64,000 bases of DNA from Paragonimus westermani (GCA_008508345.1 QNGE01001700.1:1505-65504); one strand, 5' to 3'. Counted from the stretch's first letter, positions 34,101 through 49,739 are shown. Translations and numbers: made by a program. Notes: a model not told the origin generated them from the letters alone.

Positions 34101-37100
34101 TCGAATTACTTTATTAGAAAACTTTACACCCGTTAATATTTGTTACATTCCGACCGCACTTAAGTTCGTGGTGTAATCTCCTTCAAGGCGATGGGTTCCA
34201 AAATGTTTCTATCGGTTTTCAGTTCAAACTTGTTTTTGACCGCACGTGAAATGGAAATGCAAGTGTTTTTCTCTGAAACAAATATATAATCGTGTTAAAT
34301 AGATGCTGTGCTGTTGTTTTTAGTAATATACCGGTGTTTTTAACCCCATGTTACCTAGGATAGAAATAACAAGCTGGTTTCAATATATCAACTGTTATTT
34401 GTGGCATATTGGACAGTAAACTAAGATTGATCCTAGATATACGCATACTTACCACATTTACATTGTTCTCCTTTTGGTTACCTTCAAAAAGCCAAAAACC
34501 AATACCAGCCTGTATCTTTTCTAAGAGAACTGTACAATACCATACTTGAAACCCCTATAGATCAGACATGTTGAGCACTTTGTAGAGATCAGACTTGTTC
34601 GTCACTGTGACACCTCTGTGGGACGCAGTTGATACCATTTATCCTACTCCAAGTTACCAGACAAACTCACGTTAGCGTTTCGGTCAGAACCGCTTTGGTG
34701 TGTATAACACGCCAAACTAGCGAGTGCGTCCTCGTTGAGCATAAAGAAACAGTTTGATCAACCATTTGGAGAGCATGAACGTTTTCCTCTCTGCAAATGT
34801 TCGCTAGTAGGACCAGTTGAACAACTGCACTCTCCACCGAGTGAGTACAACTGAGGCTGGAAGATGCCAGTGAAGTTGGTCCTGAACCCCAACTACTGTG
34901 ATAAGTTAGTGTGAGTTGAGTGTAAAAGTTCTTGTTTACTTCGACCACCATCAGCGACAACAAAGCAAATCTCAAGGCCTGACTGTGACTTGACGCAAAA
35001 TTGAGCATTCAGGTGATAATTGGCTTCGTCAGTAAAACGTTAGACAGTAGAACCTGCTTATATTTAGGCAAATGAGTCGAAGTTTTTCAAGTCATATAAT
35101 GCAGAACTCTAACTGCGGCGGAATATATAATTGATAGATCACGAGTACAAATGATTGAGAAACGTAAGGAATATCCTACAAACCAGCTAATGCAATGAAC
35201 ATCAAAGGTGACGCATCTCATGTAGGACTCATTCCTAACGGCCTGCCAGAATGATTTATAAATCAGAGGGCTGCTTCATGAGAAAGTGAAAAGTTCCAAA
35301 TACGAAGCGCACAGAGGTGTCCATGCAAGTAGCGGTTGGGTTTCCAAATGTTCAGAAAGCCACAATATTAGTTGCCAAGTCTAAATGACTCAAACGAAGA
35401 CATATCGAACCGGTTTGAGGATATCTGAAAGTAATGGGACGGCGAACAATGCGAGAATTTTTTAACTGCAGTATAGCTAGTGGAATTTTTTGTTGACTCG
35501 AGTCTGATGAAAGTTCTATAGTTGAAGGCCACCTGTGTACTGGCCTCAATAAAGTTCAGAATGAGACTACGGGCAGTAATAGCAGTGCAGGCAAGAAACG
35601 GAAGCCACTTGTTATGGGGGAAAATGGACATTCAGTGTATTCAGTGAATAGCAACTGCGAAAAAATGATGTCCACTAAAATGCTAGTCAAAATCCTCGGA
35701 AAACGAGTTGGTTGTTTTACAACCCACTTAGGACAAATATTGGTTTACAGTCAACTGTGTGCCTCATCTGCTTGCATGCCCTACCATATCTTTGTTATTT
35801 TTACATTGGAATAAAATAGCGAGGTTTCAGTTGATGGAAGCGGATATCACGTGACATACGAGATCGAATAACAGAAAGTGACTTCATACACATGTGCTTA
35901 ATTTAACGGATGACGTATCAGTTTTGGAGGTTGTTTTCTGGCATGCAGCATGCGAAGTTTTCGTAACTTAATCTTATACAATCCAGCTAGATCAATTTGG
36001 TGGATGCCATGCAGTGGGCAAGACAATTCAGTGTGCGCCAACTTATAATCGCTGAATTATCTAGTCGACATGAACTGGTTGATCAGCCTGTGTTACACGT
36101 CCCTGAAATGCCACTCGTCAATGACTCCAACCAACATGAGGCGTCGTAACTTTCAAAGAAGTAGGCGGCAAGGAGCGAACTTAGTTCCAAACCGTTTAGA
36201 ATTTTGTGAACAGGTGACCGCGTACGATACACTCGCGATAAATAAATTTTGATTCCACCAAGAGTGCAATGCTCCCAATGTGGTGGAAGTAAAGGAGACT
36301 TAATCAAGAGGGCTATTCACTGTGATCACTTATCACGACAGCTTGTGTTGGATTCGTGTTTGTCATTTATTCCGGAGTTTGCATTAATTAAACAGGAACT
36401 TATAGCACACTGAATGCACGACGAAAATAAACTATCAACAATAGTTATGTTTATGAAGAACGGAGAGTTTTGATGATGAAACTGTCGACAGTTTACTATA
36501 AAACATTAACTGACCAAACTACAGCAGTCCTAGGTTGCCAAACCCTTTCTGAATATCACTACTGTCCTTAGTGGACACCACCTTGGAGTGAACGAATTCG
36601 GTCGTCCATGATGCTGTCCTCTCCGGGAACAGTGCTGCAATTGCACCGATAATTTTATTCATTGAACACTTACCATATTGACGACGGTGATATGTCTTGG
36701 CAATTCTACCTCCTTTGAATGGTTTGATGACTGGAAATTGTGCGTTGGTCTTGCAGTGGTTATCTTGAAATAAATACGTAAATGTGATGTAACAAGTTCG
36801 AAAGGAATTGTTCGATGACCGCTATTCTAACCACACCACTTCACAGGTGAAGTTACAAAGTGAAAACCAAAAGACAGTTGCTGAAGTGTTCATGAGTAAA
36901 CGTATTTCATCTATTCATCCTGACGAAAAACGAACTAGTTTCTCTGGACCTCAAACACTTTGTTACTAGACAGATAATCGGCCAGTTTGTGACTATAGCA
37001 GGAGAACTAGGCGGATCCTCTACATGTGTAACAACCTGAAGAAGAGTTCAATTCAAGTAATGTCTTAATGAGTTCGTAGAGCCAAATGCCCAACGACGTT

Positions 37101-37798
37101 TTCATGCATGTAAGATAACAAGATCACATTTGTCGTCCAGAGGGGAGATGGTAGTAAGATAATTAGTCAAGATAACGCGTTTGTAGTAACTGATGGTTCA
37201 TTCTGTCGCTATCTGAAATCCACACTCCCTTTTCACACTTCACTCAACAATCTTCACACAATGACTTTGTTCGTGTCGAAAGGTGTACCTCAAACTGAAT
37301 TGTGAGCTATGTTTTATACTAGCTGTTGGGAACTTTTCTATGAAACACTTTTCATTCAGTTATGAGCCAATAAGATGTTTTCCTCTTTCATAAAAAACAC
37401 TTGGTGGGGGTTTGATGTAAGGTCAGTAGGAAGCTATGAACACCGTCTTTCGATGTTTGAAAATGTTCAGAGATCATTCAGGAGTCAAGTCCAGATATCC
37501 ATATATCGGATTCTATCATCTCATAGTACGGCGAATAACATGAAAGCACGATTTAACTGAAAGTTCCACTACCAAGTTGTTTATGTCTAGGGTTTGGTAA
37601 CGGCCAAACAATGTTTCTCTGGGCGATCTGGTTTGTAGTTAATGGATATACCGTATAGGCTATAAAGACTGCAACATCGTGATACATCGGAAACACCACG
37701 CCACTATTTATTGAGATGTCGGTCAATATAACAATAATACATCTGTCCCAAAGAATCCTCAAGTGTTCCGGCTAGGAATGGCTGTAAGTTGAAGGAAT
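31191..37798. other. No recognisable gene
   Basis: About 6.6 kb of AT-rich sequence. Only scattered short open frames occur, without motifs (for example 31283-31561 plus and 33244-33552 plus). Repeat density is low compared with the left third of the window. Confidence 0.5.
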
Positions 37799-37870
37799 AT
37801 GAAACGGACCATTGTGGGCTATATTGTGGTGGATTATGGAACCGGAGGTGCGGGCACTTCAACTCTCGAC

Positions 37871-38200
37871 GGAATATCTCAACGCCTAAAAGCCCACAGA
37901 CAGCGGATCGGGGACAGTGTGGGCGACAGCATGAGCCATCGCTCAACTGAATCGGACCACCGGACGAGAGATGACACGGAAAATGGGCTGGTTAGCCACA
38001 TCGGGGATACGATTATCCTGTCACTCGGAGGAATATCTCCACACGGTCGTAGATTACGATCAAAACCCACAGTGGATGAATTGCAGACAGCAAGAGTGAC
38101 CAAGTGAGCCATCGCCCAACGAGATCAGATAAACAAACGAGGAATGACAGGCGGAAAGCCCTCCGATGGGAGGCGTCAGTCACACCCACAAACCGGGCAG
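37871..38200 (+). repeat. Degenerate tandem duplication, unit about 160-173 bp
   Basis: GGAATATCTC recurs at 37871 and 38030, and TGAGCCATCGCYCAAC at 37932 and 38105. Between them the order of words such as CCCACAG, CAGACAGC and GACACGG/GACAGGCGG is kept with indels. This indicates two diverged copies in tandem. The block is more GC-rich than its surroundings. An open frame across it (37799-38107) is probably incidental. Confidence 0.5.
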
Positions 38201-38329
38201 AAGTGCACAAGACGTGTGAGCCGAAACCGGGGTGTTGTGGACCGGAATTCCGACTCATAAACGCGAGTGTGCGCGTAGCATGGCAACCAGCGAGTTGGAC
38301 AATAAAGACGGTGCTTTAATGAACACCCA

Positions 38330-41300
38330 TGTGATGATGATATTTATTCCACGAAGTGAGGTAGCTGTGTATATTTATCGACGATCACTGGATGATACTT
38401 TCAGAAGCCGGTCTAACTTATGGTGGCATCATTTGAAGAAGTAAAATGATCAGTTAGTTCAATAAAATGACTGTCAGTAGAAAAGATATATGTTTTATTT
38501 GATTGGTTTTCACTTACAAATTTTGTCGGAATGCTGGGAGACAGGGTGAGGAAATCCGAGGGAGTCGGCAGTTTTCGATAGGGAGCTGGTTCTTCACAAC
38601 GTGGTGGAGAAATGCTCACCTGCATTCCGGAAACAGAAAAAGCAAAATGGACTGAGTATACTTACACTAAGCACGTTTGAGAGAATTATGACCCAGTCCG
38701 CTAAAGTTTGTTTCACCGAAGCTCTACAACAATGTTTGTATGTGAATTGAGGAGTTAGATGGGCTCAACTATCCGTGTTGTCGATTGGTGGACTGGTAGG
38801 TTAAGTATATTCCAATAAATAAAAGATAGACTTATAGAAAATAACGATGTCTGTGTTTGAGATTGCCATTCAGCGCAAAAACAACCAGTTAGGTTTGTAA
38901 TGGTTGGCTCTAGTAGTGAATAATCTGACCTTGGTGTGGTGTGTTCAACAAATAGATTAATTTCTGATGCAATGCTTATTTATCTCATCTGAAATATTTC
39001 GATGAATGAAAATATTTCACCCTGGCTGGTGTTGGTGTCAGCATGCCCTCATGGCCTGGTCGCGGTTTGGCAATAAGCCCATTGTCCACATTTTGATTGA
39101 ATTTGTTTTACTACTCATGAGTAACACGTAAGTGGACGTATTTTGCAATTGAAAAGGGGGTATTTGAGAATTGTGAAAAGCACTGCCGGTAGACCGTCCG
39201 AGTTTCATCTAATTTTGCAATTACTTCTGGACATTAAGAAAGTGCTCTCCGTTGTAGAGGTTCTTTAGAGGGAACATCTCAGCGAAGCGTATACTAGTGT
39301 GTAGTACTACACACCTAACTTCAACAAGAGTTACCATTGTCGTAACTAGTGTTCATGACAAACCAAATACAGCCATTGTAGCACTAGATTCAATGAAAAT
39401 GTCGGCCTTTTTATGAAGGTGTCTATAAAGATGGAACACTACCTTGCATACTTGGTACAACGATTAGCAACACGACCAGCACCAGTGTCCTATTTAAAAG
39501 ATTCCGTAAGGTGAATGCATAGTCAAAGGTGTCAGCCAACTTTCTTGAAAATAACGCAGGGTTCAACAGAACACTACAATTGTGCTGCATTTCGGAACCG
39601 TGCAACTTGACTTCCTGAGCTGATCGCAAATCACATAATCACACTTCATTAGGTGACAATACGACTTTCAAATGAGCACAGTTCAAACCTTGGAGATTTT
39701 GTTGATTTCAGATTGAACGCCATCCATACTTGGGTGCAGCTTTCGTAATTAGATCAGCCTTGCGTCAATAACGTTGATCCCACCGCATCACTTCGAAAGA
39801 GGATAAACATTTTAGGCGATGACTACCGACCTCTTTCATCTAATTTGGATATGACGCATTTTCAGTTCGACTGAGGGAGTATCTAGATATGCGAGATAGG
39901 TTTTATGGAATGGTGATCCAAACTCTAATCAACCCTTGTTGCCAGTTAAGAGCTGAAGATCACTCGGAATAAGTGGTGGCTGTTGTAAGAAAACCACATA
40001 GTGATCGTGAGAAAAGCGTCGCATCTAAAGTTCAGTTATGACCACTTGTGCTTAAAAATGAGGATGCTCGATCCTTCAGAAAATAGAATGTTTAACTAAC
40101 CCGGTAACTCCAATCTGTAATTCTGCTAATGTAGCTTCTTGATCAGTTTCAAGTAGCTGATTCCACTATACCTGTCGATCGGTGTTGAACAAGTGGAGAG
40201 TTTGAGAATTCTATTCTGAGTTGCACGTTACGACTAAGTACTGTTCAAGGTAACAATGGCTTCATCAGTTTCACAATTGCCAAGTGTGAGAATGGATCAC
40301 TTCAACACCTGTTCTAGAATTATGGCGCTTTGGTGTTTGAAAGCATAAAATTTATCAGTTGGAATGTGCCGAAGGTTCTTACAGCACGAACAGGTGTTCA
40401 AATTGTGTTGCCGTAATTCTATTTGAAAAGCGAATATCTTTAGCACACACTGGAAGCAATAAACCCGTTTTAAGGGGAAATCTATCGGTTGTAAAGCACA
40501 GCTTTTCTGTTAGGGCGTTGAAGACAAAGAGTTTAGGGCAACCTAACTACACTTACCTCATGGTTTTGCGTTCGCATGGGAACCAAAACTGACGGCCTCT
40601 ACAAACGGAGTGCGTAAATAGGAAAATAAATTTATGTGATATTCGATTTAATTGTTGAAATATTGATGGTTTGTTATAGGCTGAATACAAGTGCCATTCA
40701 GTGGTGACCGATCATTTTAGGCGAAGCAGTTGACTCAGTTTCAATTGTTACTGGTTTAGGTATCAAGCTCATGATCGGTTACAAAATTTCACCATACGAG
40801 ATATACATACGAAGCTACTGTAATAAATTTCTATGATTGAGCACAACATTTGCGGGGAAGTGTTCCACTATAAGTGCCAAAATAAACACATCATGAATGG
40901 TGCTCAGGTTAATTTATGGGAAATAATTTTATGATATTAACCGTCATTTTTAACTAAATTTTTTCTGTTAAAAATATTCTGGAATAAGTGATTTACCATT
41001 CAGAACGTGAGTTTCACATGCACGAATGTAGATTCAATTTTCTGGTACAACACACACTTGTCCAGTAACGCTCGTAGTTGGTGATGGGATGACAGCTTAC
41101 TTGGTATGAAACTTACGCTCAATGACCTGCTGCATCCTAATTCAGACCGATCCGATGATGTTAATATGAACGAGATTCGAACCGACAGCTTTTGTGCTGC
41201 TTTCTAAATTGCAGATCATCACAAAATTGATCCCTTTGGTTTCTTTTGGCCTCCACACTAGAGCACTCATAGGCTCGGTGGTGGTCATGTGGATGAGGGT

Positions 41301-44300
41301 TCGGCTAGTAAAGTAGAGCTTTTGAATTGATTTTCAGTCAGATCAACCAAGTCCGATACACCTAGGCAAGATTTAAATCGCACACAGTGGCCCGTTGCTC
41401 TGCGTTTCGATATCAAAAATATTACATTTCGATCATATTGCACTCTCGTGACTTTATTCAGTGGTAATGAGTAACTTAAACTGGTCACATTCAAACAAAC
41501 GGGGAGGGTAAAAGATTACATATCCATGCTGATACATATACTTATTCATCTGAACATGTGTTAGACGGCACATTTGAGCCTTGTCATTTTTTATGAGCAC
41601 AACCAATCATACTGACTAATTGTATTAAGTCAGCTTCACTACCAGTTCGATTTGTGTATTAGCAATCCACTGACCGACCTGATCGTCTATCTTTTGTGAA
41701 GTAATTTTCAAATATTCAAACTTGCAGCATGCATGTATATAAAACCGAATGACGGATGTAGACAAGACAGTTTCCGATATTTGTATGTGCCCGCACAATG
41801 CTTTATCTGTGTAGCTAATAGTTCGTATAGGTTACCTAACAGGAAGGAACGAACTGTTGCTCGGGCAAACATCTTACATGATAATTTTGGTTCCTTCTAT
41901 TGCAGGCCATTGGTCTTTGCAGTGAACCGGCTCACGATTTTTGAATGACGTGTGCATCTTTTGCATACACCTTCAAATGACATATGTCCGGGCTAGTTAC
42001 CACGTTGAATTTAAAGCTTCTGTTGCTGAGGTTTGTATGTCTAAACGCACATTATCCCGTGTTTCAGTCGTTCATCTGCCTCATCATTCATATGGTGTGC
42101 CAAAACACAAAAGCCATAAACCGGTCATTTCATTCTACTCAACACTTTGTTGTTATTAAAACAAAAAGTTAATCATGTTCGTTCTGTGAATAAGAGGGTT
42201 TTACAAATCTGCTCCGAAGGCACCATCAATAAGAATTCAATATTCTTCCATAATGTATACATATAGTAACCTGTCAGTACTATATGGCGAACTATGAACT
42301 AAACACAAAAACACGTATAACATTGGATCAATGCAGTTGTTAGTAAACAGCGGAGACTTTGGCCAATATAAACTGGACTGTACCTGCAACTGATCACACG
42401 TTTTGCAACCTTGTGTTAGTCCAGTCTCTTTTGAACGGAGGCTTTCTCGAATATTAATGAAACAAATACAGCTATGATTATTTGTGAACTATCTTGAGTT
42501 TATGACAACCAGAAACCCACTACTAGTTGTTGATGAAAAGTAACAATTATCAAGTAACTGGGCGAAAATGTTACAATTTTATTGAGGCTCTGCTAATCAC
42601 TGGTCACATACCTCTGCTATGCACTCAAAGAAATTTACCAGCTAAACTACGTTAGTCTTGCTTTTCGTAATCAAGATACGGGCGGGTTTGTAAAGACACG
42701 GACAATTAACCCTGTTTGCAGACAAACGTTTATTTAACTGGAAAAGGGTGTTTGAAGTGAAATCATTAAGGAACTCCGTGCTCTACGTACGTCTATAGAG
42801 AAGTGACAAAGCTTTCACACACTAAATGGCTTTCCGATTCTCTTATCTATGTACGCACTATTCCGTATACTACTGTCAACGGCTCCAAAGCCATACTTTG
42901 AAGATGAACAAAAGTGGTTCACTTATAATTACTTAATATCCGTCATTCTATGCTATTCAATTGGCACCGTGAACATGTGAAATTTGTAAAAAAACTGTTG
43001 AGTTGCAATGCGGTCATCGGAATTCTTTTTCACTTTGAAAAACTCCTCTTGTTTAGACTAAATGAGTAAAGTCGATCCAGAACAACAGAAATCGAATGTG
43101 AAAACCGTTATCTTGGAAACACCCAGAGGTGTTGTTTCATATCCCAAATGCTTGCCAGTGTACGCTTCATTGTACAATTTCTGTATCCGACCACTGTACC
43201 GCCAACTAGTTTTACAACCGTTCATGTATGCTTTGGACATGCATTTCGGCGGCCATCGCCTACGGAGTTACGTTATGGTATACGCGAAATGAGCTTATCG
43301 TATTGATTTTGATCTGTTGTTTTGACCGTGTTGGCGAGTTCGGATGCGTCATCATACCTTGCAGACTGGTATAAAGAACTTCCTCATGCGGAGAGTATTC
43401 CACGTGTTCTTTTTGGTTGGTGAGCCACAGCGAATGTCATTCGGCCAAAGGGGTGCAGTGTTGTTTCATCTCCCCATCTGACCGTCTATCGCCCAACTGT
43501 CACAGTGCAGATCAGGGACACTTAGCCAGCTCAATGAGTTAATCGGAGCAGGTGTGACGATGTTGTGACCTGAGTTTCACAGTCCGCGTTAAACGTTTGG
43601 GCCCATGCGTACTGTCCAATCGGGTATGGACCAACTGCCCGCCCTGCAGCATCTGTACGTGTGTGCTACGTTTCCTATTGGCCACTCGTGATTCTCTAGT
43701 CAAGACGCGTAGTTATTTCATGCTCTTAATTTCACTTTGTGCCTACGCCTACATCTGACAGTTGTGCACATTTGATTTACTCACTACATTACACGAGCTA
43801 CTTTACTGCATTCCACACTTACGGGATGTGACAATCACTGACAACGTTTGTAAGAGCAAGAGGAAGTTAAGTGTTCTGCACTGTCAGCTCACATTTTCTT
43901 CAGAATGTATTTCGATCGGAAGGCCGGCTAACTGCACACTGAGCCTGTCTGTCCTGGTACAAATAAATGTTGACTCATCACGTCCGGTACCGTCTTATAG
44001 AGTGACAAATGTACATGGTAGATGTAGTCAACATTTCATTCACCAAAATACACTCAAGTTATGAAGTTTTTGGATTATCCTAAACATTCTACATCTACTG
44101 ATTATATAAATATGTTAATTAAACTTCCAGTAGAAACATGACGATTGATCAGCGTTTACTTCGCGATAAAACACACATTCACTGTTTTTTTTATATAAAA
44201 ATTATGCATACTCTTTAAAAAATAGTAGGACCCTTGAAAAGCACCTTTAATTGATGACCGGATAATAATCACGGAGTTGAATAGTTCATTCAAGCCGGGT

Positions 44301-47300
44301 AACACAGTGATCAAGTAAGGTGACTGCGAAATGTTCCATGCTTTTCACTAATTCAACGTTCTAGACGAAATGTCTTGGCCGTATCAGTCATGTTTTTTAA
44401 GTAGACAGTGAAATTTTAACAGTGATAACTCAACATATATATTTATAGCATCCAACATTTAGCTAAATCTACCCACGAAGGTCAACACAATCGCCGTCTG
44501 ATTTAACCATATAAGCCTATCTGAGGATGGCAGACAAAAAACTGATGTGACATGGTTTGTGTCTGTACTGACTTCGTTACATCTCTACCGGTGTTTACTG
44601 CAGACGAGTTAAACGTACACGATTCCAAATCATAAAAAATCGAAGCTCATAACCAGTTCAGTTGCTAGCGTGACAACATCGACGTCCGAACCAGTTCGTT
44701 TTTTTGCACATAGTGGAATGGAGATGTCCCATTACAATGGCCTCCGCATATCGAAACATCTGTTTGCCATAAATCAAGAAGACAAACGACCTTGCTGAGT
44801 CGAACACAGGTTACGCCGTTAGGTAACGACTAGCGACCAAATGACGCTAGCTCCCTCCAGATGTTTGCGGTAAGTTGCTTGATTGTATGACCGCTGGTTG
44901 AACCCATGTTGATAATCGTTCGGCAAGTCTGGTTCCAAGCTGGCTGTCAGCTCTGACAACATGGGATGCTCCATATCCACATTTGTATTAATAGATTACA
45001 TTTGATTTGGTGATCTGAGGTGCCAATTACTTAATGGGGACATGGGGATTTCTGGCGTTCCGTGCGGACTATAGCTGGCTTCAAGTTTCGTTCAACTAAC
45101 ATACACAAATTGCCTACTTTGAACGGTAAAACCACTGGTTTTTGGAACTGTGGGTTGCGAATTGCATTGCTTAACACTCGTGTCGAATTTTTTCTTCATT
45201 ACTCCTTATCAGTATCAGTCAGAAAGGCAGTCTGAAACAAAATTAGAATTCTTCTAGTCGGAAGAACTGTTTGGAGGCACTTCTCGTCCACTTTTGACGA
45301 GTCGTTCTATTATATTTTCACTGCAAACCCAGGGTTTGATAGCAGACACCTTGGGAAGCGCTATCCTTTTGTAACAATCCAGGCAAAGCACAACAATTCC
45401 ATGGGAGTGATGTAGGATTATCCATCTCAAGTAATCTACAGGCAGACAAGCACACAGCGCCAGCTACTTTCATGTGGCAAAGGAAGTCAATCATAGACAA
45501 ATGCCATCAGTGACAAAGAATGAACGCGATATTACTGTACGTTTGGTCAATTCTAAGTGATCATCAGTATGATCCGAATGATAAAAAGATCCATTAATCG
45601 TTTGAACTTATTATGGGTCATTATTTTATATTTTCCAGCATAAAGACATACAATAAGTTTCGGTAGCTACTGAAGTGACAAATATTATACTTACAAACAA
45701 ATGTAAAACCCCGAGGTTTGCAAGTTTTCAATCAACACTGAGCAAATTCCGTACTTGTTTCCAATGGTAATTCTACGCAATCTTAAACGTGTGTACAAAA
45801 GAAAAACCTCTCTTGTTACATTCTTAGAGTCATCAGGAGATACAGCTTAAGAATGTAAATGATTTATCGCCAAATAAGTTGTTACTTTTCGCTCAGACTG
45901 CCACGGTTAGCCTATCCTGCAGGCAGAAAATGATTAGGCCCATAAGTGGTCACACTACACGATACCCAAGCAATACGCGGCCATCAACCTAAACATATCC
46001 TGACTGTGTGGAGTGGCAAGGACGAGAATTAGGTATCAACCGTGACGAACACCAAGCAGTGTGTGCAGGAGAAAATCGGAAGTCGATGAGAAACCCATTA
46101 ACTGTTGACAGGGAAATTGTGAGTTTACGAAACACTTGTGCAAAAGAACACTACACTTTCAATCGTCCCTATGAAAATAATCGGCTTAAACTAAATGACA
46201 GTTTGAAATACTGCTGCCTCCTGAACGCAATGAAATGGAATCCATCAATTTTTTAAAATCACATTTCGGTTAAACATAACAACTTCTCGATGTCATTAAG
46301 CAAGTTACTATGACAGACCAGTATTAGGGAGATTCTATTCAGTTGTATCCTGTTTGACAGGGAGACATAGGAAAACTAAAAAGAATTGGAGAGTGAGGAA
46401 GTGTGTTTGGCTTGGCGTTGTGTAGCTGACTCATCAGGACAAAATCAGTATTCAGTTTGTGGTGTCTTGACTGGATACTTTTTGCATAGTGGATAGGCGA
46501 CTGGTCGTCTGTGATGTAGTTCACGAACAAAACTGAAACGGACGAAACACAGTGGTCCGGTTTTTTGCGGTAACTCCCAGTTGAGGCAAGTACAGTGGGC
46601 TGATAATATCGGTATAAGTGAACTCTCAAGGAAGGGGCGTTCAGACTTCACATACGTCTTTTCTAACTGGGGCATGAATTTACAGAAGTTTAGTGGCTGT
46701 AAGTGTGTATTCGACCAAATAACCTCTAATTAGATTAAGTTTAAAAGCCAGTTATTTATGTGAACTTCTAGCAATAAGTGAAGTTGTTCAACTTGCTTGT
46801 GGAATTTCAACAGTTTTCGGTCGATAGGCCAAAAAATCAGATGGAATGGGGAATGAGAACCTTTTCATCGGATCATCCGTATCTGGAGTTTCACGTAACT
46901 TGAAGTGAAAATAGGTAAACTAATGAAGATATAATGACTTGATGTGTAAATGATGTACTTTCATATCAGTTGTACAATTCACAGTGTTATCAATGAAACG
47001 ACAGAGTTATTAAAACAACCTACTGTGCTATGTTTGTACTAATATGTCAACAATAATGAAGTCGGAAAGTAGGTAATTTTGTATGACTTTATGGTTAGAC
47101 ATTTGCAAACTATCATCCGACGACAAATTTCCCCCGTTTCATCATGCTGCGTCGATGTTGTGATCTGACCAATGTGTTATTAGTGTAAACTAATACCCAC
47201 TAAGGTTAGTACCACAAATTTCGCAACTATGTACATTATCAACATCGAAGTTCTGAGTACTTCACGTTCTAACGCTACGTTCGTAACAATAGCACACTTA

Positions 47301-49739
47301 TTATCTTGAAAAGTTCCCTTCTCAGATAACAAGATTTTGCCAAATTTTTAGTGAGAATACTTGAAGTTAAATTCTTGTGTTTAGTCAAACTAACAAGATT
47401 AACTACCATTCATTCGTTATAAGACCTAGATAATTTACACTGCACCGTAATTATGCATCAGAAGTCGTCCTTTGGTTCCGAGAAAAGTGCTGTTTACCAG
47501 GGACAACTGTTTTGAAAGGATGTGGGTGTTGATTAGATCCAGTTGACAAATTCGTACGTGGTAGTCGACTGGTGCAGGGTGTTCATAAATGGAGTACGGC
47601 CGTGACATAAATACAAGAGGCAAGTTCGATATAGTGTGACCTGCCTTTACAGTTCCATGTGCTCGTTCCTTGTTTTACTTTGTCAACTCAACTTATTATC
47701 GATGGTCCGGTTTCCACGATAAACTTGGAAATTATACAGCTTAGTTTAAATTCTATGCGGGTTCTAAACATATACACTACAACTTCATAGTTCCATGCTT
47801 TTCCATACCTGATACATTCACAACGTCTTCAGTCTTCCAAACTTCTATACAAACTGTGCACGGAATATGTTTGCTAGCTGCTGGCACAAAGAGGGAATAA
47901 ATGTTTGCCTCACTGGTACATCTCAAATAAACTACGAAACATTCGCAAAGCAAATCAGACTAAATCAGGTTGCTTGTCAGTAATTATCGCAAAAATTGCC
48001 ATTATCGGGATGTTTAATGCCATCACAACCAAGAGTGAGACTGACCGACTTAATACCCTTTAATTCTCATCGTCAGTCGTTTTAGGGCCGACCAAGAGAC
48101 AAACATGTGGCCAATGTTCGTAATTTGGAAGGTAGAACTACCGAGGGAATGGCTGCTCTGATCATGGACTGACTGCAATATGAACAACCAGAAGGACTGT
48201 GTCGTTGTTTTGAGGTCACTTCTGCAGTAGTTAGACCTACAGAGACTCGTTGCAAAAACACTTATGAAATTATCTATCCAGGTAGGCTTGCTTGCCCTTT
48301 CAAATTGTTTAGTTTGCTTTACTTGGACCGTTCATATTCAGCAGTACATCACTGGGATCACTGTGAATAAGCAAATCTCATGATTGAGAACTCGCAGACG
48401 TTTCACTGATGCCATCAAAGGTGTCATAACAAGTGAAATGAGACTGTATCAACAGACTATAAGGAATAATTGGAACAGTACCAAAGGTTAGCCAATCCAA
48501 TATACGCGAACGAAAATGTTGTTCTTTTCGGGACACATTGGTCATACTTTGTTCAATTTTGTCAAATCGCCAGTAGTTCTTGGGATGTGGCTTGCAACTA
48601 GAGGGATTAGGGGAAGCTCCTAGCCTCATATGGGAATCAATCATTAGTGAAAGTTCTACATCCAATGGAGGTCACCTCATGTGGTTGATGAAAAGTGAAT
48701 CGAAGGGGAAAAACCATACAAGTTTCGATTTAGGCACTGTGCCGGATAACGGATGTTAACTGTTCCTTCCGTGTGCAACAGTGAATGAGACCAAGTGCAT
48801 TTTCCTCAGATATCCCTACTGGTCGGATTGATGGCAAAAGGTAATGGGCTGGGACATTGAGTTTTCTTATAAAGAAATGGAATTTTCATTGTTCATTTGA
48901 GAAGTTAGAAGACTCACTTGCGAAAAATCGGGACTTAGGCCGGCTTCGAATCGGCGGAAGAAATAGCATGCTAAGACGTGGCAAATTGATTCTAGCGTGA
49001 ACTGACTGAAGAATCCTGCGTTAGCAGTCAGTCGGCTGGATCACTTTGTGGACTCCCTATGATACGATGAGCTAGGTGGGTAGGTAAATTCCCATATGAA
49101 ATTACTGAGCCACCGGCCTGGCTTCGTAGTTCGGTTGATAGACCACTTGATGCGTTTTTGTTGCTGCTGTCTTTAATGTTGGTTCAAGTCGAACCAAAAT
49201 GCAGGTTTTTTCGCAACTGAGTCTCTTTTAACTTATCAACTCCACTGAACTGCTTACCAGCAACATGTCTGGGAATTGCTGAATCCACTAAAGAATAAGA
49301 GATAACTTCGACCATACAACGAATTCTTCGATGGTCTGTCAAATGTTATCAAGGGATATCAATTTTTGAAATATGAGTGGATCCACACAAGAAAGCATGG
49401 TTTTTGGACAGTGTTTGGACTATTTTCTCAAGCTCTAACAAGCGATTATTTTCAAGGATCATCATTTTTACAGAGGTCATTGAGGATGGGTATCCATTCA
49501 TGTCTGAACCACTTTCCAGCAATTATTTTTGAGGTAAGCTGCTGTAGGTATCCAACCGGGTTATGGAACAATGAGGTTTCTTTGGAACACTGAGAACAAC
49601 GGACTTTCGGGGAGGTGACCACTAATCTGAGGGACTAGATTGCAGAAGAACGAGCGTGTGATGCACAACCTACTCGAAAAAAAATGACCGATTGTGGATA
49701 CTCACAACAAACTTAGTAATCGGTCAAATGACTTCATAA
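38330..49739. other. No recognisable gene; possible tRNA-derived relics
   Basis: About 11.4 kb of AT-rich sequence with only short open frames. Candidate RNA polymerase III B-box-like words (GGTTCGAATC on the minus strand near 41165-41185; GGTTCAAGTCGAACC near 49180-49194 with an A-box-like TAGTTCGGTTGA upstream) hint at old tRNA-derived SINEs. None folds into a proper tRNA by eye. Confidence 0.4.

Noticed and set aside
43062..43292. 76-codon ATG-led frame
   Set aside because: No motif and no neighbours; likely chance.
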